From Pseudomonadota bacterium (lineage in GTDB: Bacteria > Pseudomonadota > Gammaproteobacteria > Steroidobacterales > Steroidobacteraceae), in assembly GCA_021792815.1 (NCBI GenBank), contig JAJYTX010000139.1, forward strand, positions 1-7,006: a stretch of DNA of 7,006 nt, given 5' to 3'. Below, one piece after another: positions 1 through 5,798 of the stretch; the first letter of the stretch is position 1; each line of letters opens with the position of its first letter. The translations under genes and the position numbers were made by a program. The notes beneath the pieces are model-generated. The model saw only the letters and a list, made by a program, of their open reading frames with translations. It searched no databases and was not told where the DNA came from.

Positions 1-2239
1 CACGTACTCCCGCAAGGTGTTCATTCCGCTGACCGAGCTGTGCCGCGACGTGTGCCACTACTGCACCTTCGCCAAGACGCCGGGCAAGCTGCGCAGCGCC
101 TATCTCGGCGAGGAGGCGGTGCTGCGCCTCGCTGAGGCCGGTCGGGCCGCGGGCTGCAAGGAAGCGCTGTTCACGCTCGGCGACAAACCGGAGCGGCGCT
201 ATCGCACGGCGGCCCACGCTCTGGCGGCCATGGGGATGGACAGCACGCTCGATTATCTGCGGCATGCCGCCCGCCTCGTGCTGGAGCAAACCGGGCTTCT
301 GCCGCATTTGAACCCGGGCGTCATGAGCGCGGATGACCTGCGACGCCTGCGCCCGGTGAGCGCCTCGATGGGGTTGATGCTCGAGAGCGCCTCGCCGCGG
401 TTGTGCGCACGCGGTGGGCCGCATTTCGGCTCACCGGACAAGCGTCCCGGCGTCCGTCTGGCGACGCTCGCAGCGGCGGGCGAGCTCGGCATCGCGATGA
501 CCAGCGGTATTCTGGTGGGGATCGGCGAGACGCGGCGCGAGCGCCTCGAGGCGTTGCTCGCCCTGCGTCAGCTCCACGAGCGCCACGGACACCTGCAGGA
601 GCTCATCATTCAGAACTTCCGGGCTAAGTCGGGGACGCGGATGGCCGCCGGTCCCGAACCGGCGCTCGAGGAGCATCTGTGGACGATCGCCGCCGCGCGG
701 CTCCTGTTCGGGCCGGACATGTCGCTGCAGGCTCCACCGAATCTTCAGCCCGGCGCGCTGGCGGCGCTGGTCCGGGCGGGTGTGAATGATTGGGGAGGCG
801 TCTCGCCGGTCACGCCGGATCACGTCAACCCGGAGGCACCCTGGCCGCACCTGGATGACCTGGCGCGCAGCACCGTGCAGGCCGGTCGCGATCTGCTCGA
901 GCGTCTGGCGCTGGTCCCCGCCCTGGCGCGCGAGCCGGCGCGCTGGACGGAAGGGCCGGTGACGACACGAATCCGTCAGCTCACCGACGGTCTGGGCCTG
1001 GCGCGACCGGACGCCTGGTACTGCGGGGCGGGCACGCCGCCGCCGATGGCGCCAACGGTGCGGCGCACGGGACTCTCGCGACGCCTGGCGGGCATTCTCG
1101 CGGCCGCTGGAGCGGGCAGCACCTTGAGCGAGGATGATCTGGAGCGCCTGTGCACTGTCCGGGGCGCCGAGCTCGCAGCGCTCGTCGAGAGCGCCGATGC
1201 GCTGCGCGCGCAGACCGTCGGTCCGACGGTCACCTTCATCGTCAACTGCAACATCAATTACACGAATATCTGCGCCTATCGCTGCGGCTTCTGCGCGTTT
1301 TCCAAGGGTCGCTCGCATACCGATCTGCGCGGTCCCGCGTATGACATGGACCTGGAGGAAATCGCGCGCAGAACGGTCGAGGCCGCCGAAGCCGGCGCGA
1401 CCGAGGTGTGTCTGCAGGGCGGGATACACCCCCGGTTCACGGGCGCGACGTACCTCGAGATCGTCCGCGCGGTGAAGGAAGCGGTACCGGCGATGCATGT
1501 GCACGCGTTCTCGCCTCTGGAGGTGCGCCACGGGGCCGACACGCTCGGGCTGGAGCTGCACACCTACCTGGAGCGTCTGCAGCGGGCGGGGCTCTCGACG
1601 CTGCCTGGGACCGCGGCGGAGATCCTCGACGACCAAGTGCGCAGAATCATCTGCCCGGACAAGCTGACGACGGCGGGCTGGATGGAGGTGATCGAGACCG
1701 CGCATGCGGTCGGCCTGCGGACCACCGCGACCATCCTGTACGGGCACGTGGAGTCGCCGCGGCACTGGGCCCGGCACCTGCTGCGCCTGCGGCAGATCCA
1801 GGCGCGCACCGGCGGCATCACCGAATTCGTGCCGCTGGGATACGTGCATATGGAATCCCCGCTGTGGCGCAAGGGCCGCACGCGTTCCGGACCCACGTGG
1901 GACGAATCACTGTTGATGCACGCGGTTGCGCGGCTCGCGCTGCATCCGCTCATCACCAACATTCAGGCCTCCTGGGTCAAGCTCGGCCCGGCGGGGGCCG
2001 CGCGCGCCCTGCAGGCCGGCGCGAACGATCTCGGCGGCACGCTGATGCACGAATCGATCACGCGTTCCGCCGGGGGGGTCAACGGTCAACTGCTCGATGC
2101 GCAGCAGCTGCGGGCACTCGCCGCCAGCGTCGGCAGGCCGGCAAAGCAGCGCAACACGGGATATGGCGACGTGCCGTCGACGGTCTGCCGTGCCGTCGAG
2201 CGGACGAGGGCGGCCGCAGCCGTGTCGCTGGCATCGTAA
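1..2239 (+). CDS. fbiC: Fused 7,8-didemethyl-8-hydroxy-5-deazariboflavin (Fo) synthase, CofG-CofH type, 5'-partial
   Basis: Bifunctional radical-SAM enzyme. Together its halves make Fo, the deazaflavin chromophore of coenzyme F420, from tyrosine and 5-amino-6-ribitylamino-uracil in the cytoplasm. Seen: the frame is open from base 2 and reads TYSRKVFIPLTELCRDVCHYC, so the gene begins before the window; the GTG at 17 is an internal Val codon. The CofG half has a CxxxCxxC cluster motif (Cys codons at 41, 53, 62), then LNPGVM, ASMGLMLE, SGILVGIGET and IQNFRAKSGT. The CofH half has a second CxxxCxxC (Cys codons at 1271, 1283, 1292) within NICAYRCGFCAFSKG, then EVCLQGGIHP, HAFSPLEV, ILYGHVESP, FVPLGYVHMESPLW and GANDLGGTLMHESITRSAGG. 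About 745 residues are visible; mycobacterial FbiC has about 856, so roughly the first 60-100 residues are missing. Both 4Fe-4S motifs are intact, so the enzyme is probably active. Stop is TAA at 2237. It converges on the operon at 2589-5601. No other F420 gene (cofC, cofD, cofE) is visible. Confidence 0.96.
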   Translation, partial: TYSRKVFIPLTELCRDVCHYCTFAKTPGKLRSAYLGEEAVLRLAEAGRAAGCKEALFTLGDKPERRYRTAAHALAAMGMDSTLDYLRHAARLVLEQTGLLPHLNPGVMSADDLRRLRPVSASMGLMLESASPRLCARGGPHFGSPDKRPGVRLATLAAAGELGIAMTSGILVGIGETRRERLEALLALRQLHERHGHLQELIIQNFRAKSGTRMAAGPEPALEEHLWTIAAARLLFGPDMSLQAPPNLQPGALAALVRAGVNDWGGVSPVTPDHVNPEAPWPHLDDLARSTVQAGRDLLERLALVPALAREPARWTEGPVTTRIRQLTDGLGLARPDAWYCGAGTPPPMAPTVRRTGLSRRLAGILAAAGAGSTLSEDDLERLCTVRGAELAALVESADALRAQTVGPTVTFIVNCNINYTNICAYRCGFCAFSKGRSHTDLRGPAYDMDLEEIARRTVEAAEAGATEVCLQGGIHPRFTGATYLEIVRAVKEAVPAMHVHAFSPLEVRHGADTLGLELHTYLERLQRAGLSTLPGTAAEILDDQVRRIICPDKLTTAGWMEVIETAHAVGLRTTATILYGHVESPRHWARHLLRLRQIQARTGGITEFVPLGYVHMESPLWRKGRTRSGPTWDESLLMHAVARLALHPLITNIQASWVKLGPAGAARALQAGANDLGGTLMHESITRSAGGVNGQLLDAQQLRALAASVGRPAKQRNTGYGDVPSTVCRAVERTRAAAAVSLAS

Positions 2240-2588
2240 TCGGAGCGGACGAGATCGATGCACAAGGCGGGGAACAAGGCACCTGAGGCGCACGCGATCG
2301 GTCCGCGGCGCACCCGCTGCAGGATCCCCGCTGGCCGGCCGCCCCCGCGCCAACGTCCGGACGTCAGCGCTCGCTGGAACGGCCGCTCGAGGCGGGCAGA
2401 GTGGTCGACGCTCTGCTGCCGGCGTGGCAACGGCTCGACGGTCCGGCGTTCCTCTCAGCCGCCGAGGCTGTGCAACGCGCGTCGGATCTGCCGCCGATCG
2501 GGACCGCGCCGCCGCTGAGGAGGCAGGCCGGATTCTCCCGGGCTGAGGCCGGAGTCAACCGCGGGACGCTTTGAACGGCGTCGGCGCA
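2240..2588. other. Convergent intergenic region, no recognised gene; one coding-like + frame
   Basis: This stretch of about 350 bases lies between the ends of two convergent genes. I recognise no gene, tRNA or mobile element. On the + strand the frame from 2287 to the TGA at 2572 is open for 95 codons with mostly G or C at third positions. Its second half reads like protein (VVDALLPAWQRLDGPAF, then an Ala-rich helix-like stretch) rather than the Arg-rich text of the other frames. It has no ATG; the only candidate start is GTG at 2401, giving 57 residues with no good ribosome binding site. An ATG at 2258 in another frame (MHKAGNKAPEAH) soon turns into Arg-rich, unlikely sequence. The stretch could be a decayed gene, a small protein, or chance in GC-rich DNA. 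Confidence 0.35.
2396..2416. terminator. Possible hairpin between convergent genes
   Basis: GCAGAG (2396-2401) and CTCTGC (2411-2416) form a perfect 6-bp stem around a 9-base loop. The stem could extend outward by three G-C pairs past a two-base bulge. No T-run follows on either strand, so it is not a standard intrinsic terminator. I list it because no better candidate is visible between the two convergent transcription units. It also lies inside the weak coding-like frame of this region. Confidence 0.2.
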
Positions 2589-3596
2589 TCAGGCGGCGGG
2601 ATTCGGTCGGTGCTGCAGGGGGCGCAGCACGTGCTGCACATACCAGCTGTTGAGCAGAATGCTGCTCGCCACCGGCTGCGGGCCGCGGTCGCTCTCGACG
2701 ATCACCCATCCGCGGTACTCGAGCTCATGCATCGCAGCGAGGAGACCCTTGAAGTCGACCCGCCCGGTGCCGAGCTCGCCGAACCAGCGGGGAATCTCGC
2801 GTCGGCCGCCGGCGAGGATCAGGGCGCGCTCGGCGTTGGGCAGCCTGTATTCCTCGAGCGTATCGACGGCGAGCGCATCCTTGAAATGAAAGTGCCGCAC
2901 CCTGCGGTGGAAGCGCCGGTAGAGCGCCACCACGTCGTGTCCGGCGATGGTGAGCTCGGCGGTGTCGAATGCGAGCCCGACGCCCGGCGACGGGCACTGC
3001 CCAAGCAGCGCCTCGATCTGTTCCGCGGCGCGCAGCGAGGACAGGGCATCCAGATGGATGAAGGTGTCGAGGCGGAGCGACTGATTGTCCTGTGCAATCG
3101 CGTTGATCAGATCCGCCACGGCCTCCAGGGCGGCGGCGCTGAGCTCGCCTGAGCGCCAGTAGGGCGGAAACGGCTGGATGACCAGATATTCGCCGCCGAC
3201 CTCGGCGACGAAGCGGGCATGCACGCCAGCCTGTTGACGGATGAGCGCGTGATCGGCGCGCGTGGTGGCGCACAGGCCGAAATGACCCTCCTCGAAGCTG
3301 AGCTGTCCGGGATCGAAAAACACACCGGGAATGCGTGCGATGCCCCAGTCCTCCAGCTGGGCCGCGAACTTGCGCACCGACCCGAAGCGCTGTGCGATGC
3401 TTTCCGGCCGGCCGAGCGGATCCCAGGGACCGGTCCCGGCGGGGAGCTCGATGCAGCGAAAGCCGCTGGCAGAGGTGATCTTCAATGCACGGATGTTGTC
3501 GTCGAGGCGCGCGAATCCCTGCCAGCCGAGCTTCCATTGATTGAATGCATAGCCCCAGCGGATGGCGCCTTCGAAGGGAATGTTCTGATCTTTCAT
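2589..3596 (-). CDS. Sugar phosphate isomerase/epimerase-like TIM-barrel protein (xylose isomerase-like), second copy
   Basis: A 335-residue cytoplasmic protein of the xylose isomerase-like TIM-barrel superfamily (AP endonuclease 2 / IolE / hydroxypyruvate isomerase type). These usually use a divalent metal to isomerise, epimerise, dehydrate or cleave sugars and related polyols or keto acids. Seen: strand-end acidic and His residues at the expected spacing: Glu50 (GFRCIEL), Glu137 (GGEYLVIQPF), His181 (TFIHLDA), Asp211 (GLAFDTAEL), His236/His238 (RHFHFKDA) and Glu301 (WVIVESD). The substrate is not predictable. ATG at 3596 is chosen because it lies 20 bp after the stop of the gene before it and opens the family-like N-terminus. 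The frame stays open far upstream, but that part is Arg/Pro-rich and runs through the neighbouring gene. No clear Shine-Dalgarno precedes the start, so translation may depend on coupling. It is the last gene of the three-gene operon and a divergent paralogue of the gene at 3617-4567, sharing PRWFxE(L/M)GT, VDF, and WYVxxVL near the C-terminus. Confidence 0.88.
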   Translation of the reverse strand: MKDQNIPFEGAIRWGYAFNQWKLGWQGFARLDDNIRALKITSASGFRCIELPAGTGPWDPLGRPESIAQRFGSVRKFAAQLEDWGIARIPGVFFDPGQLSFEEGHFGLCATTRADHALIRQQAGVHARFVAEVGGEYLVIQPFPPYWRSGELSAAALEAVADLINAIAQDNQSLRLDTFIHLDALSSLRAAEQIEALLGQCPSPGVGLAFDTAELTIAGHDVVALYRRFHRRVRHFHFKDALAVDTLEEYRLPNAERALILAGGRREIPRWFGELGTGRVDFKGLLAAMHELEYRGWVIVESDRGPQPVASSILLNSWYVQHVLRPLQHRPNPAA

Positions 3597-3616
3597 GGTC
3601 GCATGCGTCGGTGACT

Positions 3617-4567
3617 TCAGCAGTAGATCTTCTGCAGCACGTTGCGGACGTACCAGGCGGCGATCGCGGTGCTCGCCGGGTAGTTGCCCCCGCCGATATC
3701 GGCCTTGTCGTGCTCGACACTGACCCAGCCGCTGTAGCCGTACTCCTTCATGGCGGCAAACAGTGCGGGGAAGTCCACCAGCCCCTCGGGCGTGCCCATC
3801 TCCCAGAACCAGCGGGGCGTGGTTCGGGCGGTGACTTCCGACTCCGGACGCTGCCGGTAATCTTCGACCCGATCGACGTGGTGCGTGTCCTTCAGGTGAA
3901 AGCCGCCGCAACGGTCGTGCAGCTTCAGATACAGGTCCACCGGATCGACCCCGGCAATCACGTGCTGCGCGGTGTCGCAGTACCAGAACACGTGGCGCGG
4001 ATCGCTCCATTCGTAGAATTTCCGGATCTGCTCGGCATGGTGGATGCCGCAGTAGAACTCGTGGTGACAGCAGGTTTTGATGCCGTAGTCCAGGGTCATC
4101 CGGCCGACGCGGCTCCACAGATCGGCGCAGGCGCGGATGCGCTCATCGGTGACCGGCTCGACGTCGTAGTACTGGCCGGCGGGCATGACGATGAGATTTT
4201 CCACACCGAGTCCGGCGGCGCTGCGCACGATGTGGTGCGCGTGATCGAAAAGTCCCTGATGGGTCGAGCGATCATGGGCCTGGCTCACGCCATTGCGATA
4301 CATGACGGCGTGAAACAGGCTGACGACGCGCTCGATGCCCCGTTCCTGCATGAATTCCCGGGCCGCCGGCAGGCTGCCGAACAGATCGGTGAGCACCCCG
4401 AGGTGAAAATCGAATGTCTCGATGGCCTCGAATCCCAGTGCCGCGATCTGCTTGAGGAACGAATCGAGCAGGCGTGTCGAGCTGTATTGGGACACATAGC
4501 CCTGTGGGCCGTCGATGCGCCAGTGGTCCATGTAGGCAAAGCGCAGCCTGCGGTCGGCACTGCTCAT
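3617..4567 (-). CDS. Sugar phosphate isomerase/epimerase-like TIM-barrel protein (xylose isomerase-like), first copy
   Basis: A 316-residue cytoplasmic protein of the xylose isomerase-like TIM-barrel superfamily, probably a metal-dependent isomerase, epimerase or lyase acting on a sugar-like or keto-acid substrate. Seen: likely metal and catalytic residues in order are Glu50 (GFEAIETFDFH), His169-Glu170 (CCHHEFYCGI), Asp198 (YCDTAQHV), His224 (GFHLKDTHH) and Glu285 (WVSVEHD). These match the Glu/His/Asp/His/Glu pattern of active family members, so it does not look degenerate. Start ATG at 4567 (MSSADRRLRFAYMDHW) is preferred to a start about 33 codons upstream, since it follows the previous gene's stop by 8 bp. 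A GAGG motif (4577-4574), lying partly in that stop codon and 6 bases from the ATG, suggests translational coupling. The related gene 2589-3596 follows after 20 bp. An initial Tyr/Trp-rich segment (YMDHWRIDG) may line the substrate pocket (inference). The exact reaction is unknown. Confidence 0.9.
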   Translation of the reverse strand: MSSADRRLRFAYMDHWRIDGPQGYVSQYSSTRLLDSFLKQIAALGFEAIETFDFHLGVLTDLFGSLPAAREFMQERGIERVVSLFHAVMYRNGVSQAHDRSTHQGLFDHAHHIVRSAAGLGVENLIVMPAGQYYDVEPVTDERIRACADLWSRVGRMTLDYGIKTCCHHEFYCGIHHAEQIRKFYEWSDPRHVFWYCDTAQHVIAGVDPVDLYLKLHDRCGGFHLKDTHHVDRVEDYRQRPESEVTARTTPRWFWEMGTPEGLVDFPALFAAMKEYGYSGWVSVEHDKADIGGGNYPASTAIAAWYVRNVLQKIYC

Positions 4568-4573
4568 GGGCGG

Positions 4574-4577
4574 CCTC
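4574..4577 (-). promoter_or_regulatory. Shine-Dalgarno GAGG overlapping an upstream stop codon
   Basis: Read on the minus strand, the stop codon of the luciferase-like gene is TGA followed by GG, giving GAGG six bases before the ATG at 4567. A ribosome finishing the first gene would sit on the start site of the second, so translation of the two is probably coupled. This also supports the 4567 start over the upstream alternative. Confidence 0.55.
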
Positions 4578-5601
4578 AACGGAAAAGCGGCATGACGTAC
4601 CGGGCGAAGTAGCGCAGCGTGCGGTGCGCCGCCTCGGTGCTCATGCCGGCGTGCCGCGGCGAGCATACGATGTGCGTGATGCGGCCGGCCTCGCCGTCGC
4701 GGATCCGCTCGAAATGTCGCGCCACCTGGTCGGGCGTGCCGACCGCCAGGGCGAAGTGCCCGCTGATCTTCAGGTTGTTCTCGCGGATCATCTGCCGGGT
4801 GACCTCCGCCTGGGGTCCGGGGAGTTCACCGGCGAGATTGCGGCGCAGCGCGTAGAAATTGATGAAGTAGTGGATGCCTTCCAGGCTCGCCTCCCAGGCC
4901 TGCTCTTCGGTGTCCGCAATGCAGGTGAAGGTCATCGGCCCGATGTTGAATTGCGAGGGGTCGCGCCCGGCCTCGCGCAGGGCTGCATCGTACGCGCCGG
5001 AGCCTTCCTTCGAGCCGCCGGCCATCAGGTGGAAGCCGCGCTTCGCGGCATTGGCGAGGTTGCGCGGCCCCATGCCGCCCCACCAGATGGGCAGGTCCGC
5101 CTGCGAGGGCCGGGTGGTCATGGTCACTTCGGGGAAATCGAAGTACTTGCCCTTGTGACTGAAGGTCTCCGGGCTGCTGAAGCAGCGACGGATGAAGTCA
5201 ATGGCTTCCCAGGTGCGCCCGTTGCGCTCCTGCGGATTGAGGCGGAACGTGCGGAATTCCTCGAACTGCGAGCCGACGCCGACGCCGAAATCGAAGCGAC
5301 CGTTGGACATCAGGTCGATGACCGCGACATCTTCTGCCACCCGCAGCGGGTTGTGGAACGGCAGGCACAGCACCTGTGGGCCGACACGCAGTCGCTGCGT
5401 CTTGGCGGCGACCCACGCGCACACGGTGAGCGGGGAGGGCGTCCACTGGCAGGGGGTCATGCGATGCTCGCCATACCACGAGAAATCGAAGCCCAGTTCC
5501 TCGGCCAGGATCGCATCGCCGATGTAGTCTCGGTAAACGTCTTCCAGGCGATACGGCCGGTCGGGATGATTGCGAATGGCGTTGGCGATGCCGAATTTCA
5601 T
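4576..5601 (-). CDS. LLM class flavin-dependent oxidoreductase (bacterial luciferase-like; FMN or F420)
   Basis: A 341-residue TIM-barrel oxidoreductase of the bacterial luciferase-like superfamily. Members are FMN-dependent monooxygenases or F420-dependent reductases/dehydrogenases. Seen: the N-terminal MKFGIANAIRNH strand; AEELGFDFSWYGEHRM (residues 34-48), where Glu45-His46 matches the EH pair near the flavin in alkanal monooxygenase-type enzymes; LPFHNPLRVAEDVAVIDLMSNGRFDFGVGVG (80-110), the family signature; DLPIWWGGMGPR (169-180); and an AVGTPDQVARHFERI tail (286-300), typical of the family. Length is normal. Start ATG at 5601 has a GGAG Shine-Dalgarno (5612-5609) seven bases upstream. 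It is the first gene of an operon with two xylose isomerase-like genes. Whether it uses F420 or FMN cannot be told from sequence; fbiC on the opposite strand makes F420 possible. The substrate is unknown. Confidence 0.92.
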   Translation of the reverse strand: MKFGIANAIRNHPDRPYRLEDVYRDYIGDAILAEELGFDFSWYGEHRMTPCQWTPSPLTVCAWVAAKTQRLRVGPQVLCLPFHNPLRVAEDVAVIDLMSNGRFDFGVGVGSQFEEFRTFRLNPQERNGRTWEAIDFIRRCFSSPETFSHKGKYFDFPEVTMTTRPSQADLPIWWGGMGPRNLANAAKRGFHLMAGGSKEGSGAYDAALREAGRDPSQFNIGPMTFTCIADTEEQAWEASLEGIHYFINFYALRRNLAGELPGPQAEVTRQMIRENNLKISGHFALAVGTPDQVARHFERIRDGEAGRITHIVCSPRHAGMSTEAAHRTLRYFARYVMPLFR

Positions 5602-5608
5602 GGGGAGG

Positions 5609-5612
5609 CTCC
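5609..5612 (-). promoter_or_regulatory. Shine-Dalgarno GGAG for the luciferase-like gene
   Basis: On the minus strand GGAG lies seven bases before the ATG at 5601, a standard spacing, and fixes that start. The bases GGAGCCTCC (5612-5604) are self-complementary around one central C, so the site could pair weakly with itself. Confidence 0.6.
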
Positions 5613-5657
5613 GTCGGATTCGCTCAGGTGGGGTGCCCGGCGCGTCAGTGATGTCAT

Positions 5658-5698
5658 GGAATAGAACGTAAATTCCAAAAAATGTTAAGGCAAATTCC
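5658..5698. repeat. Paired AAATTCC boxes and GGAAT/ATTCC inverted repeat, candidate operator
   Basis: AAATTCC occurs at 5670-5676 and again at 5692-5698, 22 bp apart, about two helical turns, so both copies face the same side of the DNA. GGAAT (5658-5662) and ATTCC (5672-5676) also make a 5-bp inverted repeat with a 9-base centre. The boxes cover the candidate -10 and -35 elements, where a repressor or activator would be expected to bind. No regulator gene is visible in the window. Confidence 0.35.
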
Positions 5699-5710
5699 GG
5701 ATAAAATAAA
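5665..5710 (-). promoter_or_regulatory. Candidate sigma70-type promoters of the three-gene operon
   Basis: This AT-rich island stands out in the GC-rich window and lies upstream of the 5601 start. Two overlapping minus-strand promoter readings fit, each with a 17-base spacer. One has TTTATT (5710-5705) and TAACAT (5687-5682). The other has TTGCCT (5693-5688) and TACGTT (5670-5665). Either would give a leader of about 55-80 bases. The matches to consensus are moderate, and the AT-rich composition is the stronger evidence. The promoter serves the luciferase-like gene and the two TIM-barrel genes after it. Confidence 0.45.
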
Positions 5711-5728
5711 GCGATCGATGCGTGCCTT

Positions 5729-5749
5729 GGGCCACCGCGAGCGGTGCCC
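5729..5749 (-). terminator. GC-rich hairpin after the MFS gene, possible terminator
   Basis: GGGC-CACCGC and GCGGTG-CCC pair into an approximately 8-bp stem with one bulged C and a 4-base loop (CGAG). It sits 50-70 bases past the stop of the MFS gene and before the promoter island of the next operon, a sensible terminator position. No T-run follows directly; the T-rich stretch on the minus strand (from 5710) begins about 18 bases further on. It may act weakly or with Rho. Confidence 0.35.
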
Positions 5750-5798
5750 GGAGCGCAAATTCATAAGGGCTGTTCCATAAAGTGCGGACGCAGGCCGT

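Noticed and set aside
431..1849. Antisense open frame of 472 codons inside fbiC
   Set aside because: The translation is Arg/Gln-rich with no family motif and lies opposite highly conserved fbiC codons; it is a by-product of high GC.
1408..2286. Alternative + frame of 292 codons over the CofH half
   Set aside because: It is Ala/Gly/Arg-rich low-complexity sequence overlapping clear CofH motifs.
3597..4118. N-terminal extension of the second TIM-barrel gene, or a 509-residue fusion
   Set aside because: The extra 174 codons are Arg/Pro-rich and overlap the first TIM-barrel gene in another frame; the family-length protein begins at 3596.
3545..4612. Long + strand open frame opposite the first TIM-barrel gene
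   Set aside because: The minus strand carries the recognisable metal-binding motifs; the + translation matches no family and spans two gene boundaries.
4474..5664. Long + strand open frame of 396 codons opposite the luciferase-like gene
   Set aside because: It is antisense to clear LLM signatures and continues into the neighbouring gene; it is a GC artefact.
5760..5785. AGGGCTGTTCCATAAAGTG resembling an insertion sequence end
   Set aside because: No matching inverted end, target duplication or transposase is visible in the window.
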